A stretch of DNA of 64,000 bases from Arenibaculum pallidiluteum (lineage in GTDB: Bacteria; Pseudomonadota; Alphaproteobacteria; Azospirillales; Azospirillaceae), in assembly GCF_017355985.1 (NCBI RefSeq), contig NZ_JAFIQU010000007.1, forward strand, positions 1-64,000, written 5' to 3'. A program made the translations under genes and the position numbers. Under the pieces are notes generated by a model. The model was not told the origin of the DNA. It saw only the letters and a program-made list of their open reading frames with translations, and ran no database searches. Positions 53,181 through 62,848 of this stretch are shown in pieces; the stretch's first letter is position 1; each line of letters opens with the position of its first letter.

Positions 53181-54677
53181 ATGCCATCCCTTCCGCCGCC
53201 GCGCCGCCTGATGCTGTCCGCCGTCCTGCTTGCCGGGCCCGCGGTGCTGGCCTTCGCGTGCCTTGCGGCCTGGGGGGCCTTCGGGCCGGTGGCGGCGCTG
53301 GCCGGCATCCTGGGAACCATTGCCACGGCGGCCGCGGCCTACCGCCTGCAGCGCAGGGAGCTGGAGGCGTTGGCGACCCATCTCGCCCGCCTCGACGGCG
53401 CGAGCGAGGACGTGCCGCTGCCCTCCGGGGCGTCGCCGACGCTGGAGGCGCTGGCCAGCGCCGCGTCGCGGATGCAGCGCGAGGCACGGCTGCGCCACGA
53501 GCGCATGGAGGCGCGGCTGCGCGCCACCGACGGGATCCTCGACGCGCTGCACGACCCGCTGGTCCTGATCGACGGCGGCCGGCGCGTGTTGCGCGCGAAC
53601 CACGCCGCGCTCGCGGTCTTCGGCGACCGCATCGCCGAGCGGGACCTGGCGGCCACGCTGCGCAACCCGGCGCTGCTGGCGGCCGTGGACGCCGTGCTCG
53701 GCGGGGCGGCGTCGCGGACGCTGGAGTTCACCCTTCCGGTTCCCGTGGAGCGCGTCTACGAGGCGCGGGTTACGCCCTTCCGCGGCGAGGAGCCCGGGCA
53801 GGGCGGCGACGGCGCGCCGTCCGAGGGCGCGCTGGGCGCCCGGGTGATCCTGACCCTTCACGACATCACGGCCATCAAGCGTTCCGAGCAGATGCGCGCG
53901 GACTTCGTGGCCAATGCCAGCCACGAGCTGCGCACGCCGCTGGCCTCGCTGGTCGGCTTCATCGAGACGCTGCGCGGTCCCGCCCGCGACGATCCCGACG
54001 CGCAGGCGCGTTTCCTCGGGATCATGAACGACCAGGCGCAACGGATGTCGCGGCTGGTCAACGACCTGCTGTCGCTCTCGCGCATCGAGCTGGACGAGCA
54101 CACCCCGCCCACCGGCGAGGCGGACGTGGTCTGCCTCGTGGGCAACGTGATCGCGACGCTGGAGCTGAAGGCCGCCAGCCGCAAGATGAAGATCCGGCTC
54201 GAGGTCGCGCCCGACCTGCCCCATGCCGTGGGCGACGAGGACCAGCTCTCGCAGGTCTTCCAGAACCTCGTGCACAATGCCGTGAAGTACGGCCGGGAGG
54301 GCACCGAGGTGACGGTCCGCGTCGGCCTCGTGCAGCCGGGCGCGTTGGGTGGGACGGGCGCGCCGCTGCCGGCGCCCGCCGGCGGACGCCGGTCGGGGCC
54401 CATGCTCTCGGTCTCGGTCACGGACCGGGGCGAGGGAATCCCGCGGACCCATCTGCCGCGCCTGACCGAGCGCTTCTACCGGGTGGATGCCGCGCGCTCG
54501 CGCGCCATGGGCGGGACGGGCCTCGGGCTCGCCATCGTCAAGCACATCGTGAACCGGCACCGCGGACGCCTGACGATCGAGAGCGAGGTCGGCCGCGGCA
54601 GCACCTTCACCGTCTACCTGCCGGCGGCCGATGTGGTCCCGGCGACTGCCCGGCTCGGAGGGGTTGCGGCGGGCTGA
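53181..54677 (+). CDS. phoR: Phosphate regulon sensor histidine kinase PhoR
   Basis: A 498-residue inner-membrane kinase. Two N-terminal spans (about 9-53, LSAVLLAGPAVLAFACLAAW and GPVAALAGILGTIATAAAAY) have almost no periplasmic loop, as in PhoR. A PAS domain covers about 113-225. The HisKA box is FVANASHELRTPLASLVGFI with His248; the ATPase domain has VFQNLVHNAVKYG, DRGEGIP, RFYRVDAARSRAMGGTGLGL. It should phosphorylate PhoB when phosphate is scarce, under control of PstSCAB-PhoU. ATG at 53181 lacks a good ribosome site. PhoB is not adjacent but 8 kb downstream, at the end of the pst genes. Confidence 0.92.
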   Translation: MPSLPPPRRLMLSAVLLAGPAVLAFACLAAWGAFGPVAALAGILGTIATAAAAYRLQRRELEALATHLARLDGASEDVPLPSGASPTLEALASAASRMQREARLRHERMEARLRATDGILDALHDPLVLIDGGRRVLRANHAALAVFGDRIAERDLAATLRNPALLAAVDAVLGGAASRTLEFTLPVPVERVYEARVTPFRGEEPGQGGDGAPSEGALGARVILTLHDITAIKRSEQMRADFVANASHELRTPLASLVGFIETLRGPARDDPDAQARFLGIMNDQAQRMSRLVNDLLSLSRIELDEHTPPTGEADVVCLVGNVIATLELKAASRKMKIRLEVAPDLPHAVGDEDQLSQVFQNLVHNAVKYGREGTEVTVRVGLVQPGALGGTGAPLPAPAGGRRSGPMLSVSVTDRGEGIPRTHLPRLTERFYRVDAARSRAMGGTGLGLAIVKHIVNRHRGRLTIESEVGRGSTFTVYLPAADVVPATARLGGVAAG

Positions 54678-54811
54678 GCGCGCGGGCCGGGCGCTGGCGG
54701 GCAGGGGTGCAGGCGGGTGAGGGCGGCCCGGTGCCCGGGCGACCGCGACGATGCGGCCCCGCCCCTGTTTCCCGGGGGGACCGCAACGACGGACCGCAAC
54801 CGGAGACCCGC

Positions 54812-55018
54812 ATGACTGACAAGCCGAAGTCGCCGACCGGCGGCGTGCTGAGCGAGGCGCTGAACTCCGATCCTCGCGACAATGCCCGCCGCGCCGAGGA
54901 CCTGTTCGATTCGCCGAACCGGCGCGAGCAGGAGGAGGCCATGGGCCGCGAGGACGAATCCCTGGGCCATACGGACGTCACGAGCCGCGGCAACGCCATC
55001 AACCTGCCGCCGGATTGA
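54812..55018 (+). CDS. Small charged protein between phoR and chemoreceptor
   Basis: A 68-residue hydrophilic protein without signal or membrane segment: it starts MTDKPKSPTGGVLSEALNSD and is rich in Arg, Glu and Asp (RRAEDLFDSPNRREQEEAMG), ending in GNAINLPPD. CGGAG lies 6 bases before the ATG at 54812, and codon use matches the neighbours, so it is likely a real gene. It may be disordered. No family was recognised; location suggests a link to phosphate starvation. A 16-bp repeat spans its stop. Confidence 0.6.
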   Translation: MTDKPKSPTGGVLSEALNSDPRDNARRAEDLFDSPNRREQEEAMGREDESLGHTDVTSRGNAINLPPD

Positions 55019-55041
55019 TCGGGCGCCGGACTGATCGGGCG
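55010..55041. repeat. 16-bp duplication spanning a stop codon
   Basis: CCGGATTGATCGGGCG (55010-55025) and CCGGACTGATCGGGCG (55026-55041) differ by one base. The first contains the TGA stop (55016-55018) of the small gene; the second repeats the TGA 16 bases on. Confidence 0.88.
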
Positions 55042-55091
55042 CCAGCCCGATGCGCTCGGGGCCTATCGCGGCGGGCCCCCGCGCAGCCTTG

Positions 55092-55110
55092 ATGAATTTT
55101 TCATGATGCC
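55092..55110. promoter_or_regulatory. Motif shared with the phoR leader
   Basis: ATGAATTTTTCATGATGCC, 16/19 identical to 53059-53077 before phoR. On the reverse strand it reads GCATCATGAAAAATTCAT, with two TCAT elements 11 bases apart, the spacing of Pho boxes. It stands 106 bases before the chemoreceptor ATG. Function is a hypothesis. Confidence 0.4.
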
Positions 55111-55154
55111 GCGCGGTTGTAAAAAAAGCGGCCTATAGAGCGGGGCTCGGCCCG

Positions 55155-55197
55155 GCGCGGAGGATCGCGCCGGGCCCCCGCGCGCGATCCTCCGCGC
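55155..55197 (+). promoter_or_regulatory. Strong inverted repeat in chemoreceptor leader
   Basis: GCGCGGAGGATCGCGC (55155-55170), an 11-base loop and GCGCGATCCTCCGCGC (55182-55197) are a perfect 16-pair stem, ending 9 bases before the GGGGAGGG ribosome site and 18 before the ATG. The 5' arm contains GGAGG and the 3' arm CCTCC, so the 3' arm could pair with the true ribosome site if the stem opens. Confidence 0.75.
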
Positions 55198-55215
55198 GCC
55201 TTCGGGGAGGGCCGC

Positions 55216-57225
55216 ATGGGACTGAAGCATCGGATCATCGGCGCCGTGATGGCCGTCGCGGCGGCGAGCGCCGTCTCGGGCGCCTACGCCCTCGTGCAGT
55301 CCGGCCGGACCGCCGCCGCTGCGGCGAGCGCGGCCGAGGCCGTCCATCTGGCGGATCTCGCGCGCGATTACCGGAACCGGCTGGACGAGCTTGCCTCCGC
55401 GGTCCTTCGCTATGCCGGGACCAGCGCGCCCGAGCGCCGCGAAGAGGTGCTCGCCCGGCAGCAGGACCTGAAGCAGGCCATGGCCGGGCTGGAGGGGGCC
55501 GGGCTGGAGGGGGCCGGGGGACGGGGCCTGCCCGAGGAGACGGTCCGGACGCTTTCGGCGGCCGTGTCGGCCATCGAATCGCAGATCGCGCAGACCCTCG
55601 ACCGGCTGATGGTCCGCAAGGAGGCGGTGGAGGTGGTGCTGCTGGGGATCGACAGCCTCGGCACGAATCTCCGTCCGGCGCGCGAATTGCTTGCCGGCCT
55701 CGGCCCTGCGGGACAGCAGTCCGCCGAGGCGCTGGAGGCAGCCTTCATGCCCCTGCTCGGGGCGGGGTCGCGCTATGCGCTCACGGGCGCGGAGGCGGAT
55801 TTGGAGCGCGCCCGGCAGGGGATCGCGGCCGTGCGCACGGCGCTCGAGGAGGCGCGGCCCGCCCTGTCCGGGCTGCCGCGGGACCAGCGCCAGCCCCTGC
55901 GCCTGCTCGACCGTGACCTCGACCTGTTCCGGAACGGGCTCGCGCAGTTCGAAGGGGCCGGCAAGGGCTATGCCGAGGCGCTCTCCGGGCTCGACACGCT
56001 GATCGCCCAGGCGCTCGCCGCCGCCATCGAGATCGCCGAGGGCGAGCAGCGCCGCGCGGGCACGCTGGCCGACGGCATGCGGGAGGCCGCCACCTCGGCG
56101 AGGACTTGGATCATGCTGGTCGGCGCGGCGGCCGTGGCCGTCGGCGTGGCTCTCGGCTGGGCCCTGGCGGGCAGCATCCTGTCGCCGCTGCGGCGCCTGC
56201 GCGCCACCATGGACGCGCTGGCCCGCGGGCGGCTGGACGCCGAGGTCACCGACATGGGGCGCCGGGACGAGATCGGGGCAATGGCCCAGGTGGTGCAGGT
56301 CTTCCGCGCCAACGCGATCGAGAAGGCGCGGCTGGAGGCCGAGGCCGCCGAGACGGCGCGGCGCGCCGAGGCCGAGAAGCGGGCCGCCGTCGCCGCGGTG
56401 GCGGAGCGGTTCGAGGCCGCGGTGGGCGGCGTCCTGCGCGCCGTGACCGACGAGGCTGCCGAGATGGAGCGGCAGGCCCGCGGCATGGCTGGCGCCGCCG
56501 AGCGCGCAGGCGGCCTCACCGCCGCCATGACGGCCGCGACACGGCGGACCTCGGCGAATGTCCAGACCGTCGCCACGGCGGCCGAGCAGCTCGCGGCCTC
56601 CATCGGGGAGATCGGGCGCCGGGCCGGCGATGCCAACCGAATCGCCGCCGAGGCCGTCGCCGTGTCGCGCCGGGCCGATTCGCAGGTCGCCGCGCTGACG
56701 GATGCCGCCCGCCGGATCGGCGCCATCGTGGACCTGATCGGCCAAGTGGCCGCGCAGACCGGCCTGCTGGCCCTGAACGCCTCCATCGAGGCGGCGCGGG
56801 CCGGCGAGGCCGGGCGCGGCTTCGCCGTGGTCGCGGGCGAGGTGAAGGCGCTGGCCGGCCAGACCGCCCGGGCCACGGAGGAGATCGCCGCCCAGGTCGC
56901 GGCCATGCAGGCGGCGACCGGCGGCGCCGTCGCTGCGATCGGCGAGATCGGCTCGACGATCCTCCAGGTCAACGAGATCGCGACCACCATCTCGGGCGCC
57001 GTGGAGGAGCAGAACGCCGCCACGGCGGAGATCGCGCGGAACGTCCAGCAGGCCGCCGTCGGCACGCAGGGCGTCGCCGACGACCTCTCCGCAGTGACCG
57101 AGGCCGCGTCCGACACCGGGACGGCCGCCCGCCAGGTGCTGGCCGCCGCGGGAGATCTCGGCCAGCAATCCGAGCGGCTGCGCCAGGAGGTCGAGCGTTT
57201 CCTGGACGGGATCCGCGCGGCATGA
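55216..57225 (+). CDS. Methyl-accepting chemotaxis protein within the pho cluster
   Basis: A 669-residue chemoreceptor. Spans at about 7-29 and 297-320 ([20 protein letters not shown]) enclose a 265-residue helical periplasmic sensor. HAMP is at about 320-372; the signalling tip is [20 protein letters not shown] at about 515, then [20 protein letters not shown]. It lacks a C-terminal pentapeptide. A 15-bp duplication at 55486-55515 adds GLEGA repeats in the sensor. It sits between phoR and the Pho-box-controlled pstS, so sensing of phosphate or a phosphate-bound signal is possible. Confidence 0.92.
   Translation: MGLKHRIIGAVMAVAAASAVSGAYALVQSGRTAAAAASAAEAVHLADLARDYRNRLDELASAVLRYAGTSAPERREEVLARQQDLKQAMAGLEGAGLEGAGGRGLPEETVRTLSAAVSAIESQIAQTLDRLMVRKEAVEVVLLGIDSLGTNLRPARELLAGLGPAGQQSAEALEAAFMPLLGAGSRYALTGAEADLERARQGIAAVRTALEEARPALSGLPRDQRQPLRLLDRDLDLFRNGLAQFEGAGKGYAEALSGLDTLIAQALAAAIEIAEGEQRRAGTLADGMREAATSARTWIMLVGAAAVAVGVALGWALAGSILSPLRRLRATMDALARGRLDAEVTDMGRRDEIGAMAQVVQVFRANAIEKARLEAEAAETARRAEAEKRAAVAAVAERFEAAVGGVLRAVTDEAAEMERQARGMAGAAERAGGLTAAMTAATRRTSANVQTVATAAEQLAASIGEIGRRAGDANRIAAEAVAVSRRADSQVAALTDAARRIGAIVDLIGQVAAQTGLLALNASIEAARAGEAGRGFAVVAGEVKALAGQTARATEEIAAQVAAMQAATGGAVAAIGEIGSTILQVNEIATTISGAVEEQNAATAEIARNVQQAAVGTQGVADDLSAVTEAASDTGTAARQVLAAAGDLGQQSERLRQEVERFLDGIRAA
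55486..55515. repeat. 15-bp duplication inside the chemoreceptor sensor
   Basis: GGGCTGGAGGGGGCC occurs twice in tandem and in frame, giving [13 protein letters not shown] in the periplasmic sensor domain near residue 93. Confidence 0.88.
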
Positions 57226-57240
57226 CCGCCGCGCGGCCGG

Positions 57241-57270
57241 CCCCCTGCGCGTTCCTCCGCGCAGAGGGGG
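57241..57270 (+). terminator. Hairpin after chemoreceptor gene
   Basis: CCCCCTGCGCG and CGCGCAGAGGGGG pair with a short bulge and a 6-base loop, 16 bases past the stop and immediately before the pstS Pho box. No U tract follows. Confidence 0.5.
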
Positions 57271-57272
57271 CA

Positions 57273-57290
57273 GTGTCATCGAACTGTCAT
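57273..57290 (+). promoter_or_regulatory. PhoB binding site (Pho box) of pstS
   Basis: Two direct repeats 11 bases apart, GTGTCATCGAA and CTGTCATCGAA, match the Pho-box consensus (CTGTCAT repeats separated by 4 bases). A -10-like TATTGC begins 10 bases after the 18-base box, the standard geometry in which PhoB replaces the -35 contact. The pstS ATG is 121 bases downstream. Confidence 0.88.
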
Positions 57291-57411
57291 CGAACCGTAG
57301 TATTGCTATCGCAGTCGGTCGCTAGGTTCCGCCCCGGAGCCGGCGGGAATGTCATCTGAGGGCCTCTCGGCCCGACGCCGCGCCGCAAAAGATCAGACCG
57401 GAGGCATCGAC

Positions 57412-58455
57412 ATGCTGACCAAGAAAATCGCCCTGGCCGGCCTTGCCGCCGCGGCCGCCACGCTCGCCCTCTCGGGCGCGGCCAACGCCCAGGCCCGTGA
57501 CCAGATCCGTATCGTCGGTTCCTCGACGGTGTTCCCCTTCACCACCGCGACCGCCGAGAATTTCGGCCGCGGCGGCAAGTTCAAGACCCCGATCGTCGAG
57601 TCGACCGGCACGGGCGGCGGCATGAAGCTGTTCTGCGCGGGCGTCGGCCCGCAGCATCCGGACCTGACCAACGCGTCGCGCCGCATCAAGAAGTCCGAGG
57701 TCGAGGAGTGCGCCAAGAACGGCGTCACCGCGATCACCGAGCTGAACATCGGCTATGACGGCCTCGTGATCGCCTCGGCCCGCTCGGCCAAGCCCGTGAA
57801 CTTCACCCTGGCCCAGATCTGGAAGGCCATGGCGAAGGAGGTTCCGGTCGACGGCAAGATGGTCGCGAACCCCTACAAGCGCTGGTCCGAGATCGATCCC
57901 AGCCTGCCGAACGCCCCGATCGAGCTGATGGGCCCGCCGCCGACCTCCGGCACGCGCGACTCCTTCAACGAGCTCGTGATGCTGGCGGGCTGCAACAAGG
58001 TCGCCGAGGTCAAGCAGGCGCTGCCGGATGCCAAGGCGCATGAGAAGGCCTGCGTGACGATCCGCGAGGACGGCGCCTATGTCGAGGCCGGCGAGAACGA
58101 CAACCTGGTCGTGCAGAAGCTGACGGCCAACCCGAACGCCTTCGGCGCCTTCGGCTACAGCTACCTCGACCAGAACCGCGACAAGCTCCAGGCCGCCAAG
58201 ATCGAGGGCGTCGAGGTGTCGGTCGAGAACGTCCAGGCCGGCAAGTACCCGGTCTCGCGCTCGCTGTACGTCTATGCCAAGAACGCCCATGTCGGCGTGA
58301 TCCCCGGCATCCGCGAGTTCATCTCCGAGTACACCTCCGAGCGTGCCATGGGCGACGACGGCTACCTCGTCGACAAGGGTCTGATCCCCGAGCCCAAGGC
58401 GGACCGCGAGAAGGCCCGCAACGCGGCCGTCAACCTGACCGCGCTGCAGATGTAA
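57412..58455 (+). CDS. pstS: Phosphate ABC transporter substrate-binding protein
   Basis: A 347-residue periplasmic phosphate-binding protein. Signal peptide about 1-27 (LALSGAANAQARDQIRIVGS). Phosphate-ligand segments are IVGSSTVFPFTTA, ESTGTGGGMKLFCAG and PTSGTRDSFNELV. It has the longer form seen in alphaproteobacteria with Cys pairs in the mature part. ATG at 57412 follows CCGGAGG. It is under a clear Pho box and is followed by a 14-pair hairpin before pstC, which usually gives more binding protein than permease. Confidence 0.95.
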   Translation: MLTKKIALAGLAAAAATLALSGAANAQARDQIRIVGSSTVFPFTTATAENFGRGGKFKTPIVESTGTGGGMKLFCAGVGPQHPDLTNASRRIKKSEVEECAKNGVTAITELNIGYDGLVIASARSAKPVNFTLAQIWKAMAKEVPVDGKMVANPYKRWSEIDPSLPNAPIELMGPPPTSGTRDSFNELVMLAGCNKVAEVKQALPDAKAHEKACVTIREDGAYVEAGENDNLVVQKLTANPNAFGAFGYSYLDQNRDKLQAAKIEGVEVSVENVQAGKYPVSRSLYVYAKNAHVGVIPGIREFISEYTSERAMGDDGYLVDKGLIPEPKADREKARNAAVNLTALQM

Positions 58456-58462
58456 ACCCCGA

Positions 58463-58494
58463 GGCCGGCCCCCTCCGTCCGGAGGGGGCCGGCC
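58463..58494 (+). terminator. Intercistronic hairpin between pstS and pstC
   Basis: GGCCGGCCCCCTCC (58463-58476), 4-base loop, GGAGGGGGCCGGCC (58481-58494): a perfect 14-pair stem, 7 bases past the pstS stop. A weak AATTT follows. It likely acts as a leaky terminator or 3'-end stabiliser in the pst operon. Confidence 0.7.
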
Positions 58495-58520
58495 GCAATT
58501 TCGATCCCGGTGCCCCTCCC

Positions 58521-59906
58521 ATGCCCATGTCCGTCCTCGTGGCCGTCCTGGTCGCCTTGTCCCTGGCCGGCTTCTACATGGGCCGCAGCCGGGCCCTGGA
58601 CGCCGCCGGCGGCCGCATGGCCAACCTCCATTCGGTTCCCGGCTATTACGGGTTCTACGCGGCCATCTGGGCGGGGCTGCCGGCCCTGCTCGTGATCGTC
58701 GTCTGGTCGGCCTTCGGCGGCGCGGTCGTGAACGCCCTGGTCTGGTCGAGCCTGCCTGCCGACGCCGTCCAGGGGCTTTCCCCGTCGCAGCAGTCGCTGC
58801 TGATGACCAACATCCTGAATGTCGCGGGCGGCAATGCCGGTGCGGCCGAGACCAGCCCGGTCGTGCGCGCGGCGGCCGAATACCACCAGCATCTGCGCGG
58901 GATCGGCCGCTGGGCGCTGGCGGCGCTTGCCTTCTCGCTGGCGGTCGGTGGCCTCTGGTATGCCCGAAGCCGCATCACGCCAAGCCTGCGGGCTCGCAAC
59001 CAGGTCGAGCGCGTCGTGCAGGCGCTGCTGATCATGTGCTCGCTGGTCGCCATCCTGACGACGGTCGGGATCGTGATGTCGCTGCTCTTCGAGGCGATCC
59101 GCTTCTTCGGCCGCGTCTCGCCGGTGGAATTCCTGTTCGGCCTGCACTGGTCGCCGCAGACCGCGATCCGCGCCGACCAGGTCGGCTCCAGTGGCGCCTT
59201 CGGCGCGGTGCCGCTCTTCGCCGGCACGATCCTGATCAGCCTGATCGCCATGCTGGTCGCGGTGCCGGTCGGGCTGCTCGCGGCGGTCTACATGGCGGAA
59301 TACGCGCCGCCCCGGGTGCGCGCCACGGTGAAGCCCGTGCTCGAGATCCTGGCGGGCATCCCCACTGTGGTCTACGGCTTCTTCGCGGCGCTGACCATGG
59401 CGCCGCTGATCCGCGACGCGGGACAGGCCGTGGGCCTGAACGTCGCCTCGGAATCCGCCCTGGCGGCCGGCGTCGTCATGGGGATCATGATCATCCCCTT
59501 CGTCAGCTCGCTCTCGGACGACGTCATCAACGCGGTGCCGCAGTCCCTGCGGGACGGGGCGTACGGGCTCGGGGCGACCCGGTCCGAGACGATCAAGCAG
59601 GTCGTCCTGCCGGCGGCGCTTCCAGGCATCGTGGGTGCCGTGCTGCTGGCGGTGAGCCGCGCGATCGGCGAGACCATGATCGTCGTGATGGCCGCGGGCC
59701 TCGCCGCGAACCTGACGGCGAACCCTCTGGCCGCAGTCACCACCGTGACCGTCCAGATCGCGACGCTGCTGGTCGGCGACCAGGAATTCGACAGCGCCAA
59801 GACGTTGTCGGCCTTCGGGCTTGGGCTGGTGCTCTTCACCGTCACGCTGTGCCTCAACGTGATCGCCCTGCGGGTGGTCCAGAAATACCGGGAAAAGTAT
59901 GACTGA
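58521..59906 (+). CDS. pstC: Phosphate ABC transporter permease PstC
   Basis: A 461-residue inner-membrane permease. The first 170 residues form an N-terminal extension with two or three spans and a periplasmic loop; the core BPD_transp_1 domain follows with the coupling loop GAYGLGATRSETIKQVVLPA and preceding VASESALAAGVVMGIMIIPF. ATG at 58521; a second ATG at 58527 is possible. It overlaps pstA by 8 bases. Confidence 0.94.
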   Translation: MPMSVLVAVLVALSLAGFYMGRSRALDAAGGRMANLHSVPGYYGFYAAIWAGLPALLVIVVWSAFGGAVVNALVWSSLPADAVQGLSPSQQSLLMTNILNVAGGNAGAAETSPVVRAAAEYHQHLRGIGRWALAALAFSLAVGGLWYARSRITPSLRARNQVERVVQALLIMCSLVAILTTVGIVMSLLFEAIRFFGRVSPVEFLFGLHWSPQTAIRADQVGSSGAFGAVPLFAGTILISLIAMLVAVPVGLLAAVYMAEYAPPRVRATVKPVLEILAGIPTVVYGFFAALTMAPLIRDAGQAVGLNVASESALAAGVVMGIMIIPFVSSLSDDVINAVPQSLRDGAYGLGATRSETIKQVVLPAALPGIVGAVLLAVSRAIGETMIVVMAAGLAANLTANPLAAVTTVTVQIATLLVGDQEFDSAKTLSAFGLGLVLFTVTLCLNVIALRVVQKYREKYD

Positions 59907-61209
59907 CGCCGTGGTGAGCGACCGGGCCGTACCGGTCTACCAGACCGCCGAGTTCGAGCGCCGGCTGCGGCGCCGCTACGCGGCCGAGAAGCGGTTCCGC
60001 CTGTACGGCATCGCCGCCATCGGGCTGGCCCTCGGCATGCTCGCGGTGCTGCTGGGCAGCGTCGTCGCCAAGGGCTACACCGCCTTCTGGCAGCACGAGC
60101 TGCGGCTCGAGGTCTTCTTCGACCCCGCGGAGATCGACCCGCAGGGCACGCGGGACCCTGCCGTGCTCGCCCAGGCGAACTACAACACCCTGGCGCGCAA
60201 CGCGCTCCAGTCGGTCCTGACCGATGCCGGAAGTCGCGATGCGCGCCGCGCCGCGGGCGACCTGCTCAGCGTCGGCGCCGCCTTCGAACTCGGGCGCATG
60301 GTGATGGACGATCCCAGCCTGATCGGGACGCGGCGCGTCGTGTCGCTGCCGGTCTCGGACGAGGTCGACCAGCTCCTGAAGGGCAACGTGTCGCGCGCGC
60401 TGCCCGAGGCCGATCGGCAGATCACCGACCGCCAGCTCGCCTGGATCGAGCAGCTCGAGGCCAAGGGTGACCTGGTCAGCCGCTTCAACACGCGGCTCTT
60501 CACCAACGGCGACTCGCGCGAGCCGGAGCTGGCCGGCCTCAAGGCGGGCCTCCTGGGATCCATGCTGACGCTCTTCGTGACGCTGGTGCTCGCGGTACCC
60601 GTAGGCATCGCCGCCGCCGTCTATCTCGAGGAGTTCGCGCCCAAGAACCGGCTGACCGACTTGATCGAGGTGAACATCAACAACCTCGCGGCGGTGCCCT
60701 CCATCGTCTTCGGCCTGCTCGGCCTCGCGGTCTTCCTGAACTTCTTCGGCATGCCGCGTTCGGCTCCGCTGGTCGGTGGCGTGGTGCTGGCCCTGCTGGT
60801 GCTGCCGACGATCATCATCGCCGGGCGCGCCTCGCTGAAGGCGGTCCCGCCCTCGATCCGGGAGGCGGCGCTCGGCATCGGCGCCTCGCGGCTGCAGGTC
60901 GTGACCCACCACGTCCTGCCGCTGGCCATGCCGGGCATCATGACCGGCGTCATCATCGGCATGGCCCACGCGCTCGGCGAGACCGCGCCGCTCCTGATGA
61001 TCGGCATGGTCGCCTTCATCGTCGACGCGCCGTCGGGCTTCACCGACGCCGCCACCATGCTGCCGGTGCAGATCTTCATGTGGGCCGACAGCCCGGAGCG
61101 CGCCTTCACCGAGCGCACCTCGGCCGCGATCATGGTCCTTCTGGGCTTCCTGATCGCGATGAACGCCCTCGCCGTCATCCTCCGCAAGCGATTCGAAAGG
61201 CGCTGGTAG
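59899..61209 (+). CDS. pstA: Phosphate ABC transporter permease PstA
   Basis: A 436-residue permease, longer than enterobacterial PstA (about 296) because of a DUF3333-type insertion (about 40-205) that faces the periplasm between the first and second span. The core has [20 protein letters not shown] and the coupling loop [20 protein letters not shown]. The insertion is normal for alphaproteobacteria. ATG at 59899 overlaps the pstC end. Confidence 0.94.
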   Translation: MTDAVVSDRAVPVYQTAEFERRLRRRYAAEKRFRLYGIAAIGLALGMLAVLLGSVVAKGYTAFWQHELRLEVFFDPAEIDPQGTRDPAVLAQANYNTLARNALQSVLTDAGSRDARRAAGDLLSVGAAFELGRMVMDDPSLIGTRRVVSLPVSDEVDQLLKGNVSRALPEADRQITDRQLAWIEQLEAKGDLVSRFNTRLFTNGDSREPELAGLKAGLLGSMLTLFVTLVLAVPVGIAAAVYLEEFAPKNRLTDLIEVNINNLAAVPSIVFGLLGLAVFLNFFGMPRSAPLVGGVVLALLVLPTIIIAGRASLKAVPPSIREAALGIGASRLQVVTHHVLPLAMPGIMTGVIIGMAHALGETAPLLMIGMVAFIVDAPSGFTDAATMLPVQIFMWADSPERAFTERTSAAIMVLLGFLIAMNALAVILRKRFERRW

Positions 61210-61213
61210 AACC

Positions 61214-62032
61214 ATGGTCGCACAGACCCAAATCCAGGCGCGGGCTGATGCCCGCCCGCAGGGCGGCGTCGCGCCCGCGGTCAAGATGGAGGCCCGCGGG
61301 GTCAAGGTGTTCTACGGCGCCAAGCAGGCGCTGAAGGGCATCGACCTCGACGTCCGGGACCGCCAGGTCACCGCTCTCATCGGGCCGTCGGGCTGCGGGA
61401 AGTCGACCTTCCTGCGCTGCCTGAACCGGATGAACGACACGATCGACATCGCTCGGGTCGAAGGGCTGATGACGCTCGACGGGCAGGACATCTACGACCG
61501 CTCGATCGACGTGGTGCAGCTGCGCGCCCGGGTGGGGATGGTCTTCCAGAAGCCGAACCCCTTCCCCAAGTCGATCTACGACAACGTCTCCTACGGTCCC
61601 AAGATCCACGGACTTGCCGCCGGCAAGGACGAGATGGACGAGGTCGTCGAGAAGAGCCTGCAGCGCGCGGGCCTCTGGAACGAGGTGAAGGACCGGCTGC
61701 GCGAGCCCGGCACCGGCCTTTCGGGCGGACAGCAGCAGCGGCTGTGCATTGCCCGCGCAATCGCGGTCAGCCCCGAGGTGATCCTGATGGACGAGCCCTG
61801 CTCGGCCCTCGATCCCATCGCGACGGCCCATATCGAGGAGCTCATCGACGAGCTGCGGGCGAACTACACGATCGTGATCGTGACGCACAACATGCAGCAG
61901 GCCGCCCGCGTCTCCCAGCGCACCGCCTTCTTCCATCTCGGCGAGATGGTGGAGGTCGGCGATACCGAGGAGATCTTCACGAACCCGCACGACGAGCGCA
62001 CCCAGGGGTACATCACCGGGCGCTACGGCTGA
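61214..62032 (+). CDS. pstB: Phosphate ABC transporter ATPase PstB
   Basis: A 272-residue ATPase: Walker [20 protein letters not shown], the PstB-typical [21 protein letters not shown]-loop, signature [15 protein letters not shown], Walker [17 protein letters not shown], switch His in [15 protein letters not shown] at 61214, 4 bases after pstA. Energises phosphate import by PstCA. Confidence 0.97.
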   Translation: MVAQTQIQARADARPQGGVAPAVKMEARGVKVFYGAKQALKGIDLDVRDRQVTALIGPSGCGKSTFLRCLNRMNDTIDIARVEGLMTLDGQDIYDRSIDVVQLRARVGMVFQKPNPFPKSIYDNVSYGPKIHGLAAGKDEMDEVVEKSLQRAGLWNEVKDRLREPGTGLSGGQQQRLCIARAIAVSPEVILMDEPCSALDPIATAHIEELIDELRANYTIVIVTHNMQQAARVSQRTAFFHLGEMVEVGDTEEIFTNPHDERTQGYITGRYG

Positions 62033-62084
62033 CCGGTCCAGCGCGTCGGCATCCCCTCCGGCCCTTTCAGAAGCGAACCCAGCC

Positions 62085-62843
62085 ATGCCCGCTCCGGACA
62101 CGCATACCGTCAAGTCCTTCGCCCAGGAACTGCATCGCCTCACGAATCTCGTGACGCAGATGGGCGGCGTCGCCGAGGCCCAGGTGGAATCGGCGATCCA
62201 GGCCGTCGTGCGGCGCGACGTCGAACTCGCTGCCCAGGTGATGCAGTCCGACCACCGCATCGACGAGTACGAGCGGGCGATCGACGCCGAGACGCTGCGC
62301 CTGCTGGCCCTTCGCCAGCCCATGGCGATCGACCTGCGCGAGATCCTGTCGGCGCTGAAGATCGCGGCCGACCTGGAGCGCATCGGCGACTACGCCGCGA
62401 ATATCGCCAAGCGCTCCATCGCGCTCGCCCAAGTCCAGGCGGTCCGGCCCGCGGCCGGCGTGCCGCGCATGGGCCGGATGGTCCAGGAGATCATGAAGGA
62501 GGTGCTGGACGCCTTCATCGAGCGCGACGTCGAGAAGGCCATCGCCGCGCGCCAGCGGGACAACGACCTGGACGATCTCTACACGAGCCTGTTCCGCGAG
62601 GTCCTGACCTACATGATGGAGGATCCGCGCAACATCACGCCGTGCACCCACCTGCTCTTCATCGCGAAGAACCTGGAGCGCATCGGCGACCACGCGACCA
62701 ACATCGCCGAGACCGTGCACTTCCTGGTGGTCGGGCAGCCGCCTGCCGGGGAGCGGCCCAAGAGCGACGAGACGAGCTTCACCGTCCTGGGGGCCGACAT
62801 GGCGGCGGCGCCCGACGACGCGAAGAGCCAGGCCGAGGGCTGA
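62085..62843 (+). CDS. phoU: Phosphate signalling regulator PhoU
   Basis: A 252-residue all-helical protein of two PhoU repeats. Metal-site residues are in RIDEYERAIDAETLRLLALR (E/D-x3-D pattern) and LERIGDYAANIAKRS; the second repeat has NDLDDLYTSLFREVLTYMME and LERIGDHATNIAETVHFLV. It links PstB activity to PhoR, keeping PhoB off when phosphate is plentiful. ATG at 62085; phoB follows after 5 bases. Confidence 0.96.
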   Translation: MPAPDTHTVKSFAQELHRLTNLVTQMGGVAEAQVESAIQAVVRRDVELAAQVMQSDHRIDEYERAIDAETLRLLALRQPMAIDLREILSALKIAADLERIGDYAANIAKRSIALAQVQAVRPAAGVPRMGRMVQEIMKEVLDAFIERDVEKAIAARQRDNDLDDLYTSLFREVLTYMMEDPRNITPCTHLLFIAKNLERIGDHATNIAETVHFLVVGQPPAGERPKSDETSFTVLGADMAAAPDDAKSQAEG

Positions 62844-62848
62844 GAGCC

